Source of the DNA: Rhizobiaceae bacterium
Lineage (GTDB): Bacteria > Pseudomonadota > Alphaproteobacteria > Rhizobiales > Rhizobiaceae
Length of the DNA: 9,123 nucleotides
Direction: 5' to 3'
NCBI GenBank assembly: GCA_028865845.1
Contig: JAGWJK010000117.1
Location: 1-9,123 of the forward strand
In this document: piece after piece, positions 1 to 7,907 of the stretch
How positions within the stretch are numbered: the first letter of the stretch is position 1
Layout of the letters: each line of letters starts with the position of its first letter
The notes under the pieces: model-generated
Databases searched by the model: none
What the model saw: only the letters and a program-made list of their open reading frames with translations
What the model was told of the DNA's origin: nothing
Translations under genes and position numbers: made by a program

Positions 1-169
1 TATGACTGACACCGGGATCGTCGACCAGGCGGAAAAGCTGATCGGCGAGATCGCGGTGCGCCTGCCGGGCGGTCTCGGCGCCGGCACCTTGCCGCTCGAC
101 GACACAGCGTCGGTACTGATTGAAGAGGCACGGCAGTTGCTGCTGGCGCGTGGGCGAGGGGCGGCCTGA
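1..169 (+). CDS. C-terminal end of a probable DNA-repair metallophosphoesterase (SbcD/YhaO-like), partial
   Basis: An open frame runs from the left edge to a TGA at 167-169 and encodes about 55 residues ending in LLLARGRGAA. It contains an ATG at base 2, but the frame is not closed upstream, so this is most simply the tail of a longer gene beginning outside the window. No catalytic motif of the phosphoesterase lies in this piece. The assignment rests on context: the stop is only 3 bases before the start of a YhaN-like ATPase, and in many bacteria yhaN-type genes sit directly downstream of, and are co-transcribed with, a calcineurin-like exonuclease of the SbcD/Mre11 superfamily. The fragment is hydrophilic and helical in character (LIEEARQLLLAR), which fits the C-terminal tail of such enzymes. 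That it is coding is likely; the product name is an inference. Confidence 0.6.
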   Translation, partial: MTDTGIVDQAEKLIGEIAVRLPGGLGAGTLPLDDTASVLIEEARQLLLARGRGAA

Positions 170-172
170 ACC

Positions 173-3100
173 ATGCGCTTCAATCGCCTCGATATCCTCC
201 GCTACGGCGCGCTCACAGACCGCACGCTCGATTTCCGAGCCGACGCCAAGCTGCACATCGTCTACGGGCCGAATGAAGCCGGAAAGTCCTCCGCGCTGAG
301 TGCGATTTCCGATCTGCTGTTCGGCTTTCCGGTCGCGGCCGAACAAAGCTTCCTTCACGACGCGGCAAGCCTGCGCGTCGGAGCGCAGATCACCACCCGC
401 GATGGCGCGACGCTTTCGTTCCGCCGCCGGCGCGGGCGCAAGAACACTCTGCTTGTGCCCGATGACAAGGAGACGGCGCTTGCCGAGGACGCTTTGGCGC
501 CGTTTCTTGGCAATCTCAGTCGAGATGTTTTCGAGCGCGCCTTCGGGCTGGATTCGCTGAGACTGCGCCAGGGCGCAACGGCAATGCTGCGCAGCGGCGG
601 CGAGATCGGCAGCCTGTTGTTTTCCGCAGCCTCGGGTCTCACCGGCCTTTCCCGCCTGCGGCAATCGTTGGAGGGCGAGGCCGACGGCATCTATGCGCAG
701 CGGCGATCGAAGGATCGCGGTTTCTATCAGGCACTGGATCGGCACGAAGAGGCGCGCAAGGCCGAACGCGAAACCGAGCTGAAGTCCGGCGATTGGAAAA
801 AGCTAGTGGCAGAGGCCACAGAGCTCCAAGCCGAGCTCGACCGCCTGCAAAAGGAGCGTCAAGAAACAAAGCGGGCGCTCGATCGCCTGCAGAGATTGAA
901 GACCTTGCAGCCACTTCTAGCCGAGATCGATGGCGAGGAGACGGCACTTGCCGGCCTTGACGATCTCGCGTCGTTGCCGACCGATTTTGCCAACAGGCTG
1001 GAGCAGCGCCTGACGGAAAAGCGCAACGCCGAAGACGAATTGCGCCGTGCCCGGCAACTGGTCGCCAATGCCGGCGATGAGCTGTCGCAGATCCATATCG
1101 ACGAAACCCTGCTGGAGATCGCTAACGACATCACGCAGCTCTTTGCCGATAGCGGCAACTACCGCAGCCAGCGCAACGACCTGCCTCGCGTCGATATCGA
1201 GCTTGGCAGCTACGAAACCGAACTGACCAAGCTCGGGCGCCGGCTCGGCGTTGCCGATGTCACAGGCCTTGAGGCAAGACAGCCGAGCGACGCCGATCGT
1301 GCCCGTCTGTCCGAACTGATAGAAGAAGGCCGGCGGCTGTCGTTGAAAGCGCAGGGAATTGCCGATCAGGCCGGCGGCGAGCGCAGACAGCTGGCGGCCT
1401 TGGAGAAGGAGAGTTCCGGCGGACGCCTGATCGATCCTCGACCCCATATCGATCAACTGGAGGCAATGGCCGTAGAGCTTTCGTCCATAGCCCAGTTGGA
1501 CGCTCTGGAAACGCAGATCAATCGCACCGAATCGGAGCTTCGCGAGGCCGCCCGTCGTCTGCGGCCATCCGTTGCGGATATAGAGGCGCTATTCGCCGTG
1601 CCGCTGCCGGATGGCGTTGAAATAACGGCGCATCGCGAGACGATCGATCGTGCGTTGAGCCACGTGCGCGAATCAGCGGACCGGGTGGGCGTGCAGGACG
1701 AGCAACTGGCCGAGATCGAGCAGATTTTGCGGGAAGCGGAACGGAGCGGCCCAATCGTCACCCGCGAGCAGATCGCGGAGGCTCGCGCCGCTCGCGATAC
1801 GCAATGGCGAGCGATCCGTCTTGGTTTGATGGATAAAAGCCAGGCCCTCGATGAAAAATCCGTCGCTGCCTTTTCCGCGACCATCACTGATGCCGATCTG
1901 CTGGCCGACGCGGCGCTGAACGATGCCGATCGGGTTTCCCGATACGCCGATAACCTCCTGCGCCAATCCCGCGTGCTGAAGGAGCGGGAGACTGCGGTAT
2001 CGCGGCTGCGGCAACACGAGGATGCGCTGGCCAAGGCGCGCGCGGCTTTCGCGGCATTGTTCGAGGCAAGCGGCATTTCCCCGCTCGATCCGGCCGCCAT
2101 GCTGGAGTGGCGTCGCGCCATCGAAACATTGGCGCGTGAACGCCGCGCACTCAATGGGCTGCGAGACCAGCGCAGCGAAGCCGCGATGGCGGAAGCGCGC
2201 GTGCTGCCGGCACTCAAGGCTATCGTCGAGGCCGTGCGGTTCGAAGGAAGCCGGTTACCGCCGGTCGCGATGGCGGAAGGCCTGAGGAAACATCTTCGCC
2301 TGTTGTCCGAGCGCTGGATTGAGAGCCGCACGCGCGAGGGTGAGATCGTTGCCGCGAGGGATCGGCTTGCGCATCTTGCCGAGCACGAACAGGAGATCGC
2401 ACAACGCCGGGACAGTTGGCAGGGCGAATTTGCCAAAGCACTGCAGCTTCTCGGCCTGCCTACCGATGCGACGCTGGACATGGCAACGGCCGCCTTGAAG
2501 GCATGGAGCGAGTTACCGGATGTGCTGGCGGAGCGAGAAAATCGTCTGCGCCGGGTCAACGGTATGCGCCGCGATATGGCAGATTTCGAACGTCGGCTGG
2601 CTACGCTTTCGGCAACGGCCGGCTATGAACTCGACCACCTGTCTCCGGATCGCGCCGCCGAAGCATTGCATGCGCGCCTCGGCGCCATGCGGGGTGAGTT
2701 GAAGAAGCGTGACGGGTTGGAAGAGGAGCGTCAGCGGGCGGAAGCGCGCGCGACCCGCAGCGCCGAGGTGCTGGCGACGGTCCTGGCCGATCTCGAGGAT
2801 TTGACGGGGGACCTTCCCGAAGATACCGACCTGTTGGAGCTTCTGTCACGCCTTCGCGAGCGAGCCAGACTGGCTGCGCGGCTGACCGAGAGCCGCGAGC
2901 GTTACCGCCAGCAAGCCGACGGCGACAGCGAAGACGAAACGCGCGGCCAACTTGCCGGTTTCGAGCGCGTCACCGCCGAACTGGAGATCGAGCGGCTTGC
3001 CGCCGAGGATGCCAGGCAATTTACCGCCCATGGCGAACTCAGCGCGGCCCTTGCGGAAAATCAGCGTCAGCGCCGCGCGCTCGAAACCGGAGTCAGCGCC

Positions 3101-3634
3101 GAATATGCCGTCTTCGAAAAGCTCGCAGCCGAGCAGGAGGCAAAGGATCTCGCCCGCCAATGGGTGGTTCTGAAGCTCGCAGCTCATATGCTGGCCAGCA
3201 CGATGGAAGCCTATCGCGATCAACAGGCCGATCCCGTGATTGCGCGAGCTGCCGAGCACCTTTCCCTGCTGACGGGCGGTCGCTACGTGCGTCTCGTCGA
3301 GGTTCACGACGAAAGGGACACGCTACAGCTTGTGGCGGAGCGCGCAAACGGCGAACGCATCCCGCTCGATGGTCTGAGCGAAGGCACGGGCGACCAGCTC
3401 TATCTCGCGCTGCGGCTTGCATTTCTCGAGGACTATTCGACCCGCAACGAGCCGGCGCCACTGATCGTCGACGATATCTTCCAGACCTTCGACGACGACC
3501 GTGTGAGCGCCGGTCTGAAGGCATTGACCGGAACGTCGCGGCATTTTCAAACGATCCTGTTCACTCATGAGATGAGCGTCGTCGAGATTGCCAAACGTGA
3601 GATCGGCAGGGATATGGATCTGATCGAACTCTGA
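173..3634 (+). CDS. yhaN: YhaN-like AAA ATPase with long coiled coil (SbcC/Rad50-type DNA-repair partner)
   Basis: This 1153-residue protein has the split-ATPase layout of SMC/Rad50/SbcC proteins. An N-terminal half-site carries Walker A GPNEAGKS at residues 32-39. A long helical, Glu/Arg/Gln/Ala-rich middle region follows, with clear coiled-coil stretches around 190-250 and through much of 700-1010. The C-terminal half-site has the ABC-signature-like LSEGTGDQ at 1068-1075, Walker B LIVDDIF at 1097-1103, and the switch histidine in LFTHE (H1132). The opening MRFNRLDILRYG is typical of the YhaN family, and GAGGGG-like GAGGGG at 156-161 gives a plausible ribosome site 11 bases before the ATG, so the start looks right. 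Members are thought to work with the neighbouring metallophosphoesterase in ATP-driven processing of DNA ends in the cytoplasm; the 3-base gap to the upstream gene supports a two-gene operon. I see no cysteine anywhere in the protein, so it has no CxxC zinc hook of the Rad50 kind. Exact substrate is not known from sequence. Confidence 0.88.
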   Translation: MRFNRLDILRYGALTDRTLDFRADAKLHIVYGPNEAGKSSALSAISDLLFGFPVAAEQSFLHDAASLRVGAQITTRDGATLSFRRRRGRKNTLLVPDDKETALAEDALAPFLGNLSRDVFERAFGLDSLRLRQGATAMLRSGGEIGSLLFSAASGLTGLSRLRQSLEGEADGIYAQRRSKDRGFYQALDRHEEARKAERETELKSGDWKKLVAEATELQAELDRLQKERQETKRALDRLQRLKTLQPLLAEIDGEETALAGLDDLASLPTDFANRLEQRLTEKRNAEDELRRARQLVANAGDELSQIHIDETLLEIANDITQLFADSGNYRSQRNDLPRVDIELGSYETELTKLGRRLGVADVTGLEARQPSDADRARLSELIEEGRRLSLKAQGIADQAGGERRQLAALEKESSGGRLIDPRPHIDQLEAMAVELSSIAQLDALETQINRTESELREAARRLRPSVADIEALFAVPLPDGVEITAHRETIDRALSHVRESADRVGVQDEQLAEIEQILREAERSGPIVTREQIAEARAARDTQWRAIRLGLMDKSQALDEKSVAAFSATITDADLLADAALNDADRVSRYADNLLRQSRVLKERETAVSRLRQHEDALAKARAAFAALFEASGISPLDPAAMLEWRRAIETLARERRALNGLRDQRSEAAMAEARVLPALKAIVEAVRFEGSRLPPVAMAEGLRKHLRLLSERWIESRTREGEIVAARDRLAHLAEHEQEIAQRRDSWQGEFAKALQLLGLPTDATLDMATAALKAWSELPDVLAERENRLRRVNGMRRDMADFERRLATLSATAGYELDHLSPDRAAEALHARLGAMRGELKKRDGLEEERQRAEARATRSAEVLATVLADLEDLTGDLPEDTDLLELLSRLRERARLAARLTESRERYRQQADGDSEDETRGQLAGFERVTAELEIERLAAEDARQFTAHGELSAALAENQRQRRALETGVSAEYAVFEKLAAEQEAKDLARQWVVLKLAAHMLASTMEAYRDQQADPVIARAAEHLSLLTGGRYVRLVEVHDERDTLQLVAERANGERIPLDGLSEGTGDQLYLALRLAFLEDYSTRNEPAPLIVDDIFQTFDDDRVSAGLKALTGTSRHFQTILFTHEMSVVEIAKREIGRDMDLIEL

Positions 3635-3765
3635 GGCAGGTCGCAGCGGGTGAATTCTGTTTCAGGACTCCGTCTTGCAGCTTGGATGATATCGCCCGAT
3701 GGAATAGTCTGCCGACCGAAAACGAACCGATTGCGGCGCGATCCCGAGCCGCCGCCATATCGCTC

Positions 3766-3773
3766 GAAGGAGG
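3766..3773 (+). promoter_or_regulatory. Strong ribosome binding site that fixes the cupin start
   Basis: GAAGGAGG lies 8 bases before the ATG at 3782. It is the best Shine-Dalgarno match in the window. The reading frame stays open upstream to a GTG at 3650, but that would add 44 residues that do not resemble the cupin family, while the ATG at 3782 gives the usual family N-terminus. Another ATG at 3777 is in a different frame and too close to the site. Confidence 0.8.
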
Positions 3774-3781
3774 AAAATGCC

Positions 3782-4177
3782 ATGGAAATCAAAGCGAAGG
3801 GGTCGCGACCTTCGATGAAGGCGCCGCCCGAATATTTTACCGGCGACGTGCTGCAGGAACCGCTGATGCAGGCATCGCAGCCAGCACGCATCCAGGTGGT
3901 GAATGTCACGTTCGAACCTGGCGGCCGCACTGCCTGGCACACGCATCCCCTCGGTCAAACCCTGGTGGTGACTGCGGGTAAAGGCTTGGCCCAGAGTTGG
4001 GGCGGACCTATCCGGGAAATCAGCGCCGGCGACGTTCTGTGGTTTGCGCCGGGAGAAAAACATTGGCACGGCGCCGCGCCGGATTCGGCGCTCACGCATA
4101 TTGCCATTCAGGAAATGCTGGATGGCAAGGCGGCCGACTGGATGGAATATGTGACCGAAGAAGAGTATCGCGGATAG
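3782..4177 (+). CDS. Small single-domain cupin, resembling Mn-dependent (R)-hydroxynitrile lyase
   Basis: The product has 131 residues and one cupin fold. Motif 1 is [20 protein letters not shown] at residues 47-66 and motif 2 is [15 protein letters not shown] at 83-97. The expected metal ligands are H53, H55, Q59 and H94, with Gln in place of the common motif-1 Glu. From memory, these positions, the total length and flanking stretches such as [24 protein letters not shown] and the C-terminal DGKAxDWME match the bacterial cupin hydroxynitrile lyase GtHNL of Granulicella tundricola, which also has H96, H106 and Q110; all three are present here. That family cleaves or forms cyanohydrins such as mandelonitrile in vitro, but its role in the cell is unclear and many relatives are annotated only as cupin-domain proteins or linked to carboxymuconolactone-decarboxylase-like genes. 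The gene stands alone, with 147 bases before it and 163 after it. No signal peptide, so cytoplasmic. The fold is near certain; the enzymatic label is tentative. Confidence 0.85.
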   Translation: MEIKAKGSRPSMKAPPEYFTGDVLQEPLMQASQPARIQVVNVTFEPGGRTAWHTHPLGQTLVVTAGKGLAQSWGGPIREISAGDVLWFAPGEKHWHGAAPDSALTHIAIQEMLDGKAADWMEYVTEEEYRG

Positions 4178-4340
4178 GAAAACGGTGGAGCCGCCCATCT
4201 CTTTCAGCGATATCCGATTTATATCCTGAAATACTTCTTCCTGACGCGCCTTTATAGTCCAACGAAATCTTCGGCATGTGCTCTTTACACATCCAGTTTA
4301 TTGCCGTTACGAAACTCCAAGAGTTCTGCCGAGGCCAAAG
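4178..4340 (+). promoter_or_regulatory. Intergenic region expected to hold the rfbCBDA promoter
   Basis: This 163-base gap is the largest in the window, is more AT-rich than the flanking genes, and precedes the first gene of the rhamnose operon, so the operon promoter should lie here. A TATAGT at 4253-4258 could be a -10 element, but no good -35 sits 16-18 bases upstream. TTTACA at 4284-4289 could be a -35, but the matching -10 position (around 4307-4313) is poor. Near the left end, ATATCC occurs twice (4210-4215 and 4221-4226), 11 bases apart, and GATAT/ATATC (4209-4213, 4221-4225) form short inverted arms. No clear rho-independent terminator for the cupin gene is visible. The region call is contextual; no individual promoter element is secure. 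Confidence 0.35.
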
Positions 4341-4892
4341 ATGAATTTCGAGAAGCTTGCGATCCCCGATGTCGTTTTGATTACGCCGAAGAAGCATGGT
4401 GATAACAGGGGATATTTCATGGAAGTGTTTCGCCATGATCTGTTCCGGGACAATGTCGGTTCGTTCGATTTCGTTCAGGACAATCAGTCGCTTTCGGCCG
4501 AGGTCGGAACGGTGCGTGGATTGCATTTCCAGCTTGCCCCGAAAGCCCAGGGCAAACTGGTGCGCTGTGTCGCCGGTGCATTGCTCGATGTCGCCGTCGA
4601 TATCCGGCACGGCTCGCCCACCTTCGGGCAGCACGTGGTTGCGGAACTGACGGCGGAGAATGGCTGCCAGCTTTGGGTGCCGCCGGGCTTCGCACACGCC
4701 TTCTGCACGCTCGCGCCGGACACCGAGATCAACTATAAGGTGACCGACTACTATAGCCGCGAGCACGACCGCGGTCTTTTGTGGAACGATCCCGCCCTTG
4801 GCATTTCATGGCCGGTATCGGCCGGGAAAGCCGTTCTGTCCGACAAGGACAAGGTTCAGCCGAGACTGGCGGAACTGCCTGCAATTTTTTAA
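4341..4892 (+). CDS. rfbC: dTDP-4-dehydrorhamnose 3,5-epimerase
   Basis: This 183-residue protein is the usual length for RmlC/RfbC, a cytoplasmic double-stranded beta-helix epimerase that inverts C3 and C5 of dTDP-4-keto-6-deoxyglucose in the third step of dTDP-L-rhamnose synthesis. Family marks are HGDNRGYFMEVFR at 19-31, QDNQS at 46-50, the catalytic-histidine block VRGLHFQ (H62) at 58-64, conserved K72 in GKLVRC, DVAVDIRHGSPTFG at 83-96, WVPPGFAHAF at 112-121, the active-site tyrosine Y132 in INYKVTDYYS, and WNDPALGISWP at 148-158. The LSDKD stretch from 166 should supply the aspartate that pairs with the histidine. The frame is open to a GTG at 4278, but ATG 4341 gives the family start (MNFEKLAIPDV) and has GAGG at 4331-4334 a suitable distance upstream. 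It is the first gene of the operon and is followed by 84 non-coding bases before rfbB. Confidence 0.96.
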   Translation: MNFEKLAIPDVVLITPKKHGDNRGYFMEVFRHDLFRDNVGSFDFVQDNQSLSAEVGTVRGLHFQLAPKAQGKLVRCVAGALLDVAVDIRHGSPTFGQHVVAELTAENGCQLWVPPGFAHAFCTLAPDTEINYKVTDYYSREHDRGLLWNDPALGISWPVSAGKAVLSDKDKVQPRLAELPAIF

Positions 4893-4976
4893 ACACCCGG
4901 ATTTGAGATTTCTTGCCGGCTGCGGGCAGACGGCCAAATCGCAGAGCTGACATCGATAGCGGAGGCAGACTGTTTT

Positions 4977-6047
4977 ATGCGCATTCTCGTTACGGGCGGA
5001 GCCGGTTTCATCGGCTCGGCGGTGGTTCGCCATCTGGTTCTGGACAAGGGTTACGAGGTCCTGAATGTCGACAAGCTGACCTATGCCGGAACGCTGACGT
5101 CGCTGAAGGCCATCGACAATCGCCCCGGCTATCGTTTCCTGCAGGCCGATATCGGCGATCACGCGGTCCTTGGCGATGCGTTCGCCAGTTTTCGTCCGGA
5201 TCGCGTCATGCATCTTGCCGCGGAAAGCCATGTCGATCGCTCCATCACCGGCGCACGCGATTTCGTGCAGACCAATGTGATGGGCACCTTCAACATGCTG
5301 GAATGCGCTCGGCATTACTGGCAGGGCCTACCGCAGACGCAGAAGGATGCGTTTCGTTTCCTTCATGTCTCGACCGATGAAGTCTATGGTTCTCTCGGCG
5401 ACGAAGGCTTGTTCACGGAAGAGACGCCATACGATCCAAGCTCTCCCTATTCCGCATCGAAGGCCGCCTCCGACCATCTGGCCAAGTCGTGGGCCCGCAC
5501 CTACGGGCTGCCGGTGGTGGTTTCCAATTGCTCGAACAATTACGGCCCCTATCATTTCCCGGAAAAGCTCATTCCGCTGATGATCCTCAATGCGCTCAAG
5601 GGCAAGCCGCTGCCGGTCTACGGCAACGGCGCCAATATTCGCGACTGGCTTTATGTCGAGGATCATGCCCGCGCCCTCGATCTGATCGCCGAGCGCGGAC
5701 GGATCGGGGAGACCTACAATGTCGGCGGCCGCAACGAGCAGCGCAACATCGATGTCGTCAGGCGCATCTGCGAGCTGATGGACCGCTATCGCCCACAGGC
5801 CGGATCGCATGAACGGCTGATCACCTATGTCACCGATCGCCCGGGCCATGATGCTCGCTACGCCATCGACGCCACGAAGCTGGAAACGGAGCTCGGCTGG
5901 AAGGCGCAGGAGAGTTTCGACAGCGGCATCGACAAGACCGTTCGTTGGTATCTGGAGAACGAATGGTGGTGGCAACCCTTGCAGCAGGGCTATGACGGCA
6001 AACGCCTCGGCCTCCTGGAACCCCAGAAGCAGGCTGTCGCGATATGA
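4977..6047 (+). CDS. rfbB: dTDP-glucose 4,6-dehydratase
   Basis: This 356-residue extended short-chain dehydrogenase/reductase converts dTDP-D-glucose to dTDP-4-keto-6-deoxy-D-glucose with a tightly bound NAD+, the second step of the rhamnose pathway. It has the NAD-binding glycine motif GGAGFIG at residues 7-13, the acidic NAD-ribose contact region VDKLTYAG near 31-38, [12 protein letters not shown] near 80-91, the dehydratase-specific STDEVYG with T133, D134 and E135 at 132-138, and the catalytic pair Y158-K162 in YSASK. The TDE triad and [17 protein letters not shown] block separate it from GalE-type epimerases. Length and motif spacing are normal for RmlB. The ATG at 4977 has GGAGG at 4961-4965, 11 bases upstream. 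Its stop overlaps the rfbD start by 4 bases (ATGA), which suggests translational coupling. Confidence 0.97.
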   Translation: MRILVTGGAGFIGSAVVRHLVLDKGYEVLNVDKLTYAGTLTSLKAIDNRPGYRFLQADIGDHAVLGDAFASFRPDRVMHLAAESHVDRSITGARDFVQTNVMGTFNMLECARHYWQGLPQTQKDAFRFLHVSTDEVYGSLGDEGLFTEETPYDPSSPYSASKAASDHLAKSWARTYGLPVVVSNCSNNYGPYHFPEKLIPLMILNALKGKPLPVYGNGANIRDWLYVEDHARALDLIAERGRIGETYNVGGRNEQRNIDVVRRICELMDRYRPQAGSHERLITYVTDRPGHDARYAIDATKLETELGWKAQESFDSGIDKTVRWYLENEWWWQPLQQGYDGKRLGLLEPQKQAVAI

Positions 6048-6940
6048 TGGTCGCTGCTCGCAGGAAAATGCTCGTCACCGGACGGGAAGGGCAGGTCGTC
6101 CACTCTTTGATCGAGCGCAGCGCCGGCAGCGAATTCGATATCGTCACGATCGGGCGGCCTGATCTCGATCTATCGCAGCCCGAAGGCATCGCTGTCGCTC
6201 TGGAAGCGCTTCGGCCCGATATCATTGTCTCTGCCGCCGCCTACACCGCTGTCGATCAGGCCGAGACGGATGAGCAGGCGGCAATGACCGTCAACGGCAC
6301 GGCTGCCGGAGAAATCGCGAAGGCGGCATCGAAGCTGGCGGTTCCGCTGATCCATATCTCCACCGACTATGTGTTCGATGGTGCAAAATCGTCCGCCTAT
6401 GTCGAGACCGATCCGGTTGCCCCGATCGGAGCCTATGGCCGCTCCAAGCTTGCCGGCGAGATGGCCGTTGCCGCGGAGACTTCGGACTTTGCCATTCTGC
6501 GTACCGCCTGGGTCTATAGCCCGTTTGGCCGCAACTTCCTGAAGACGATGCTGCGCCTGGCCGAGGGGCGCGATCGTATCAGCGTCGTCAACGACCAGAT
6601 CGGCAATCCGACGTCGGCACTCGATATCGCCGACGGTATCCTGGCTGTCGGCCGCAATCTGCTCGCAGATCCGGATCCGGCGTTGCGCGGCGTTTTTCAC
6701 ATGACGGCTGCCGGTGAGGCGAGCTGGGCGGATTTTGCGGCTGAGATTTTCGCGTGTTCACGTGCGGCTGGCGGCGCGTTCGCGGCGGTCGATCCGATCC
6801 CGTCCAGTCAATATCCGACGCCGGCGAAGCGTCCTGCCAATTCAAGGCTGGATTGCCGCAAACTCGAGCAGGCACATGGTGTTCACCTGCCGGAATGGCG
6901 GCAATCGACGGCTGCGATCGTGACGCGTTGCGGGCAGTGA
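6044..6940 (+). CDS. rfbD: dTDP-4-dehydrorhamnose reductase
   Basis: This 298-residue SDR reductase makes dTDP-L-rhamnose from dTDP-4-keto-L-rhamnose, the final pathway step, using NAD(P)H. Visible marks are the N-terminal nucleotide motif LVTGREGQV at residues 10-18, [17 protein letters not shown], the STDYVFDG motif (T107, D108) at 106-113, the catalytic YGRSK (Y131, K135), and the [18 protein letters not shown] block typical of RmlD. The ATG at 6044 overlaps the rfbB stop as ATGA; an immediately following ATG at 6047 is an equally possible start, and M9 lies right before the beta strand of the Rossmann fold, so the exact N-terminus is uncertain by up to 8 residues. The third glycine of the usual GxxGxxG motif is valine (V19). 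The C-terminal [13 protein letters not shown] stretch is the standard sugar-site end of the family. Confidence 0.95.
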   Translation: MMVAARRKMLVTGREGQVVHSLIERSAGSEFDIVTIGRPDLDLSQPEGIAVALEALRPDIIVSAAAYTAVDQAETDEQAAMTVNGTAAGEIAKAASKLAVPLIHISTDYVFDGAKSSAYVETDPVAPIGAYGRSKLAGEMAVAAETSDFAILRTAWVYSPFGRNFLKTMLRLAEGRDRISVVNDQIGNPTSALDIADGILAVGRNLLADPDPALRGVFHMTAAGEASWADFAAEIFACSRAAGGAFAAVDPIPSSQYPTPAKRPANSRLDCRKLEQAHGVHLPEWRQSTAAIVTRCGQ

Positions 6941-6980
6941 GTTTCTTGAAGAAATCTAGAGCATCTGAGGGTTTTCGATC

Positions 6981-7856
6981 ATGAAGGGCATTATTCTGGC
7001 TGGTGGCAGTGGTACCAGGCTTCATCCCATGACGCTGGTGCTGTCGAAGCAGCTCATGCCAGTCTACGACAAGCCGATGATCTACTATCCGCTTTCGACG
7101 CTGATGCTGGCGGGCATTCGCGATATTCTGATCATTTCGACGCCGCGGGACCTGCCGAACTTCCGCAATCTCCTGGGTGATGGTTCACAGTGGGGGATCA
7201 AGCTCAGCTATGCCGAACAGCCGCATCCCGGCGGTCTGGCGCAGAGCTATATCATCGGCGCCGACTTTGTCGGTGACAGTCCGTCCTGTCTGATCCTTGG
7301 CGACAATATCTTCTACGGCCACGGTATCACCGAGACGTTCGAACGTGCCGTCGGCAATCTGGACGGCGCTGCGGTCTTTGCCTATCACGTCAGCGATCCC
7401 GAGCGTTATGGCGTCGTCGAATTCGATCGAAGCATGAAAGCGATCTCGATCGAAGAGAAACCGAAAGAACCAAAATCCAGCTACGCGGTGACCGGCCTTT
7501 ATTTCTATGATGCCGATGTCGTCGACATAGCGGCAAACCTGAAACCGTCCCCGAGAGGCGAGCTTGAGATTACCGATGTCAACAAGGCCTATCTGGAGCG
7601 CGGCAAACTCGATGTTCAAATTCTCGGACGTGGCTATGCCTGGTTCGACACGGGAACGCCGGACAGCCTCCTGAACGCTGCGGAGTTCGTCGCCACGCTG
7701 GAGCGCAGGCAGGCGGTCAAGGTCGCATGCCCGGAGGAAATCGCGTTCCGCCAGGGCTGGCTCAGCGCAGCGGAACTGGAGCAGCTCATCCAGCCTTTGG
7801 CCAAGGGCGATTACGGCAGATACCTTATTCGCGTTCTGGCCGAAGAGACATTCTGA
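6981..7856 (+). CDS. rfbA: Glucose-1-phosphate thymidylyltransferase
   Basis: This 291-residue enzyme joins glucose-1-phosphate and dTTP to form dTDP-glucose, the first step of the pathway and normally the one feedback-inhibited by dTDP-rhamnose. It has the nucleotidyltransferase signature [11 protein letters not shown] at residues 8-18, [24 protein letters not shown] directly after it, the metal-binding aspartate D108 in LGDNIFYG, E159-K160-P161 in the EEKPKEPKS sugar-binding block, and the second metal aspartate D223 in [11 protein letters not shown]. Length matches RmlA (about 290). TGAGGG at 6966-6971 provides a ribosome site 9 bases before the ATG. It follows rfbD after 40 bases and closes the operon; the next gene is convergent. 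Confidence 0.97.
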   Translation: MKGIILAGGSGTRLHPMTLVLSKQLMPVYDKPMIYYPLSTLMLAGIRDILIISTPRDLPNFRNLLGDGSQWGIKLSYAEQPHPGGLAQSYIIGADFVGDSPSCLILGDNIFYGHGITETFERAVGNLDGAAVFAYHVSDPERYGVVEFDRSMKAISIEEKPKEPKSSYAVTGLYFYDADVVDIAANLKPSPRGELEITDVNKAYLERGKLDVQILGRGYAWFDTGTPDSLLNAAEFVATLERRQAVKVACPEEIAFRQGWLSAAELEQLIQPLAKGDYGRYLIRVLAEETF

Positions 7857-7888
7857 CCCGTAGGTAACCGGTCTTCGGTCACTGTCAG
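7853..7888. terminator. Weak candidate bidirectional terminator between rfbA and the convergent glycosyltransferase
   Basis: The 51 bases between the two convergent stops hold nested inverted repeats: CTGAC at 7853-7857 with GTCAG at 7884-7888, and ACCG at 7867-7870 with CGGT at 7876-7879 around a 5-base loop. A competing pairing is TGACC (7854-7858) with GGTCA (7877-7881). The stems are short and neither side has a run of T, so this is not a classical intrinsic terminator. The placement between convergent genes is the main reason to list it. Confidence 0.2.
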
Positions 7889-7907
7889 CTTGTATCAGCC
7901 GTTCGCG

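Noticed and set aside
1453..2559. A 368-codon open frame on the minus strand opposite yhaN
   Set aside because: It is composed mainly of Ser/Arg/Ala in low-complexity runs, as expected for the antisense of a GC-rich Ala/Glu/Arg-rich coiled-coil gene. It has no recognisable domain, and yhaN is firmly supported on the other strand.
3673..3708. A possible promoter for the cupin gene, with TTGCAG at 3675-3680 as -35
   Set aside because: No acceptable -10 hexamer is found 16-19 bases downstream.
3650..3781. A 44-residue N-terminal extension of the cupin from a GTG at 3650
   Set aside because: The extension has no cupin-family character, and a strong GAAGGAGG site sits correctly before the ATG at 3782.
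4278..4340. A 21-residue N-terminal extension of rfbC from a GTG at 4278
   Set aside because: RmlC proteins begin at the equivalent of ATG 4341, which has its own GAGG site. The extension lies in what should be the promoter region.
4893..4976. A possible separate promoter or terminator in the 84-base gap between rfbC and rfbB
   Set aside because: Only 4-base inverted arms and no T-run or convincing -35/-10 pair are visible. A single operon is the simpler reading.
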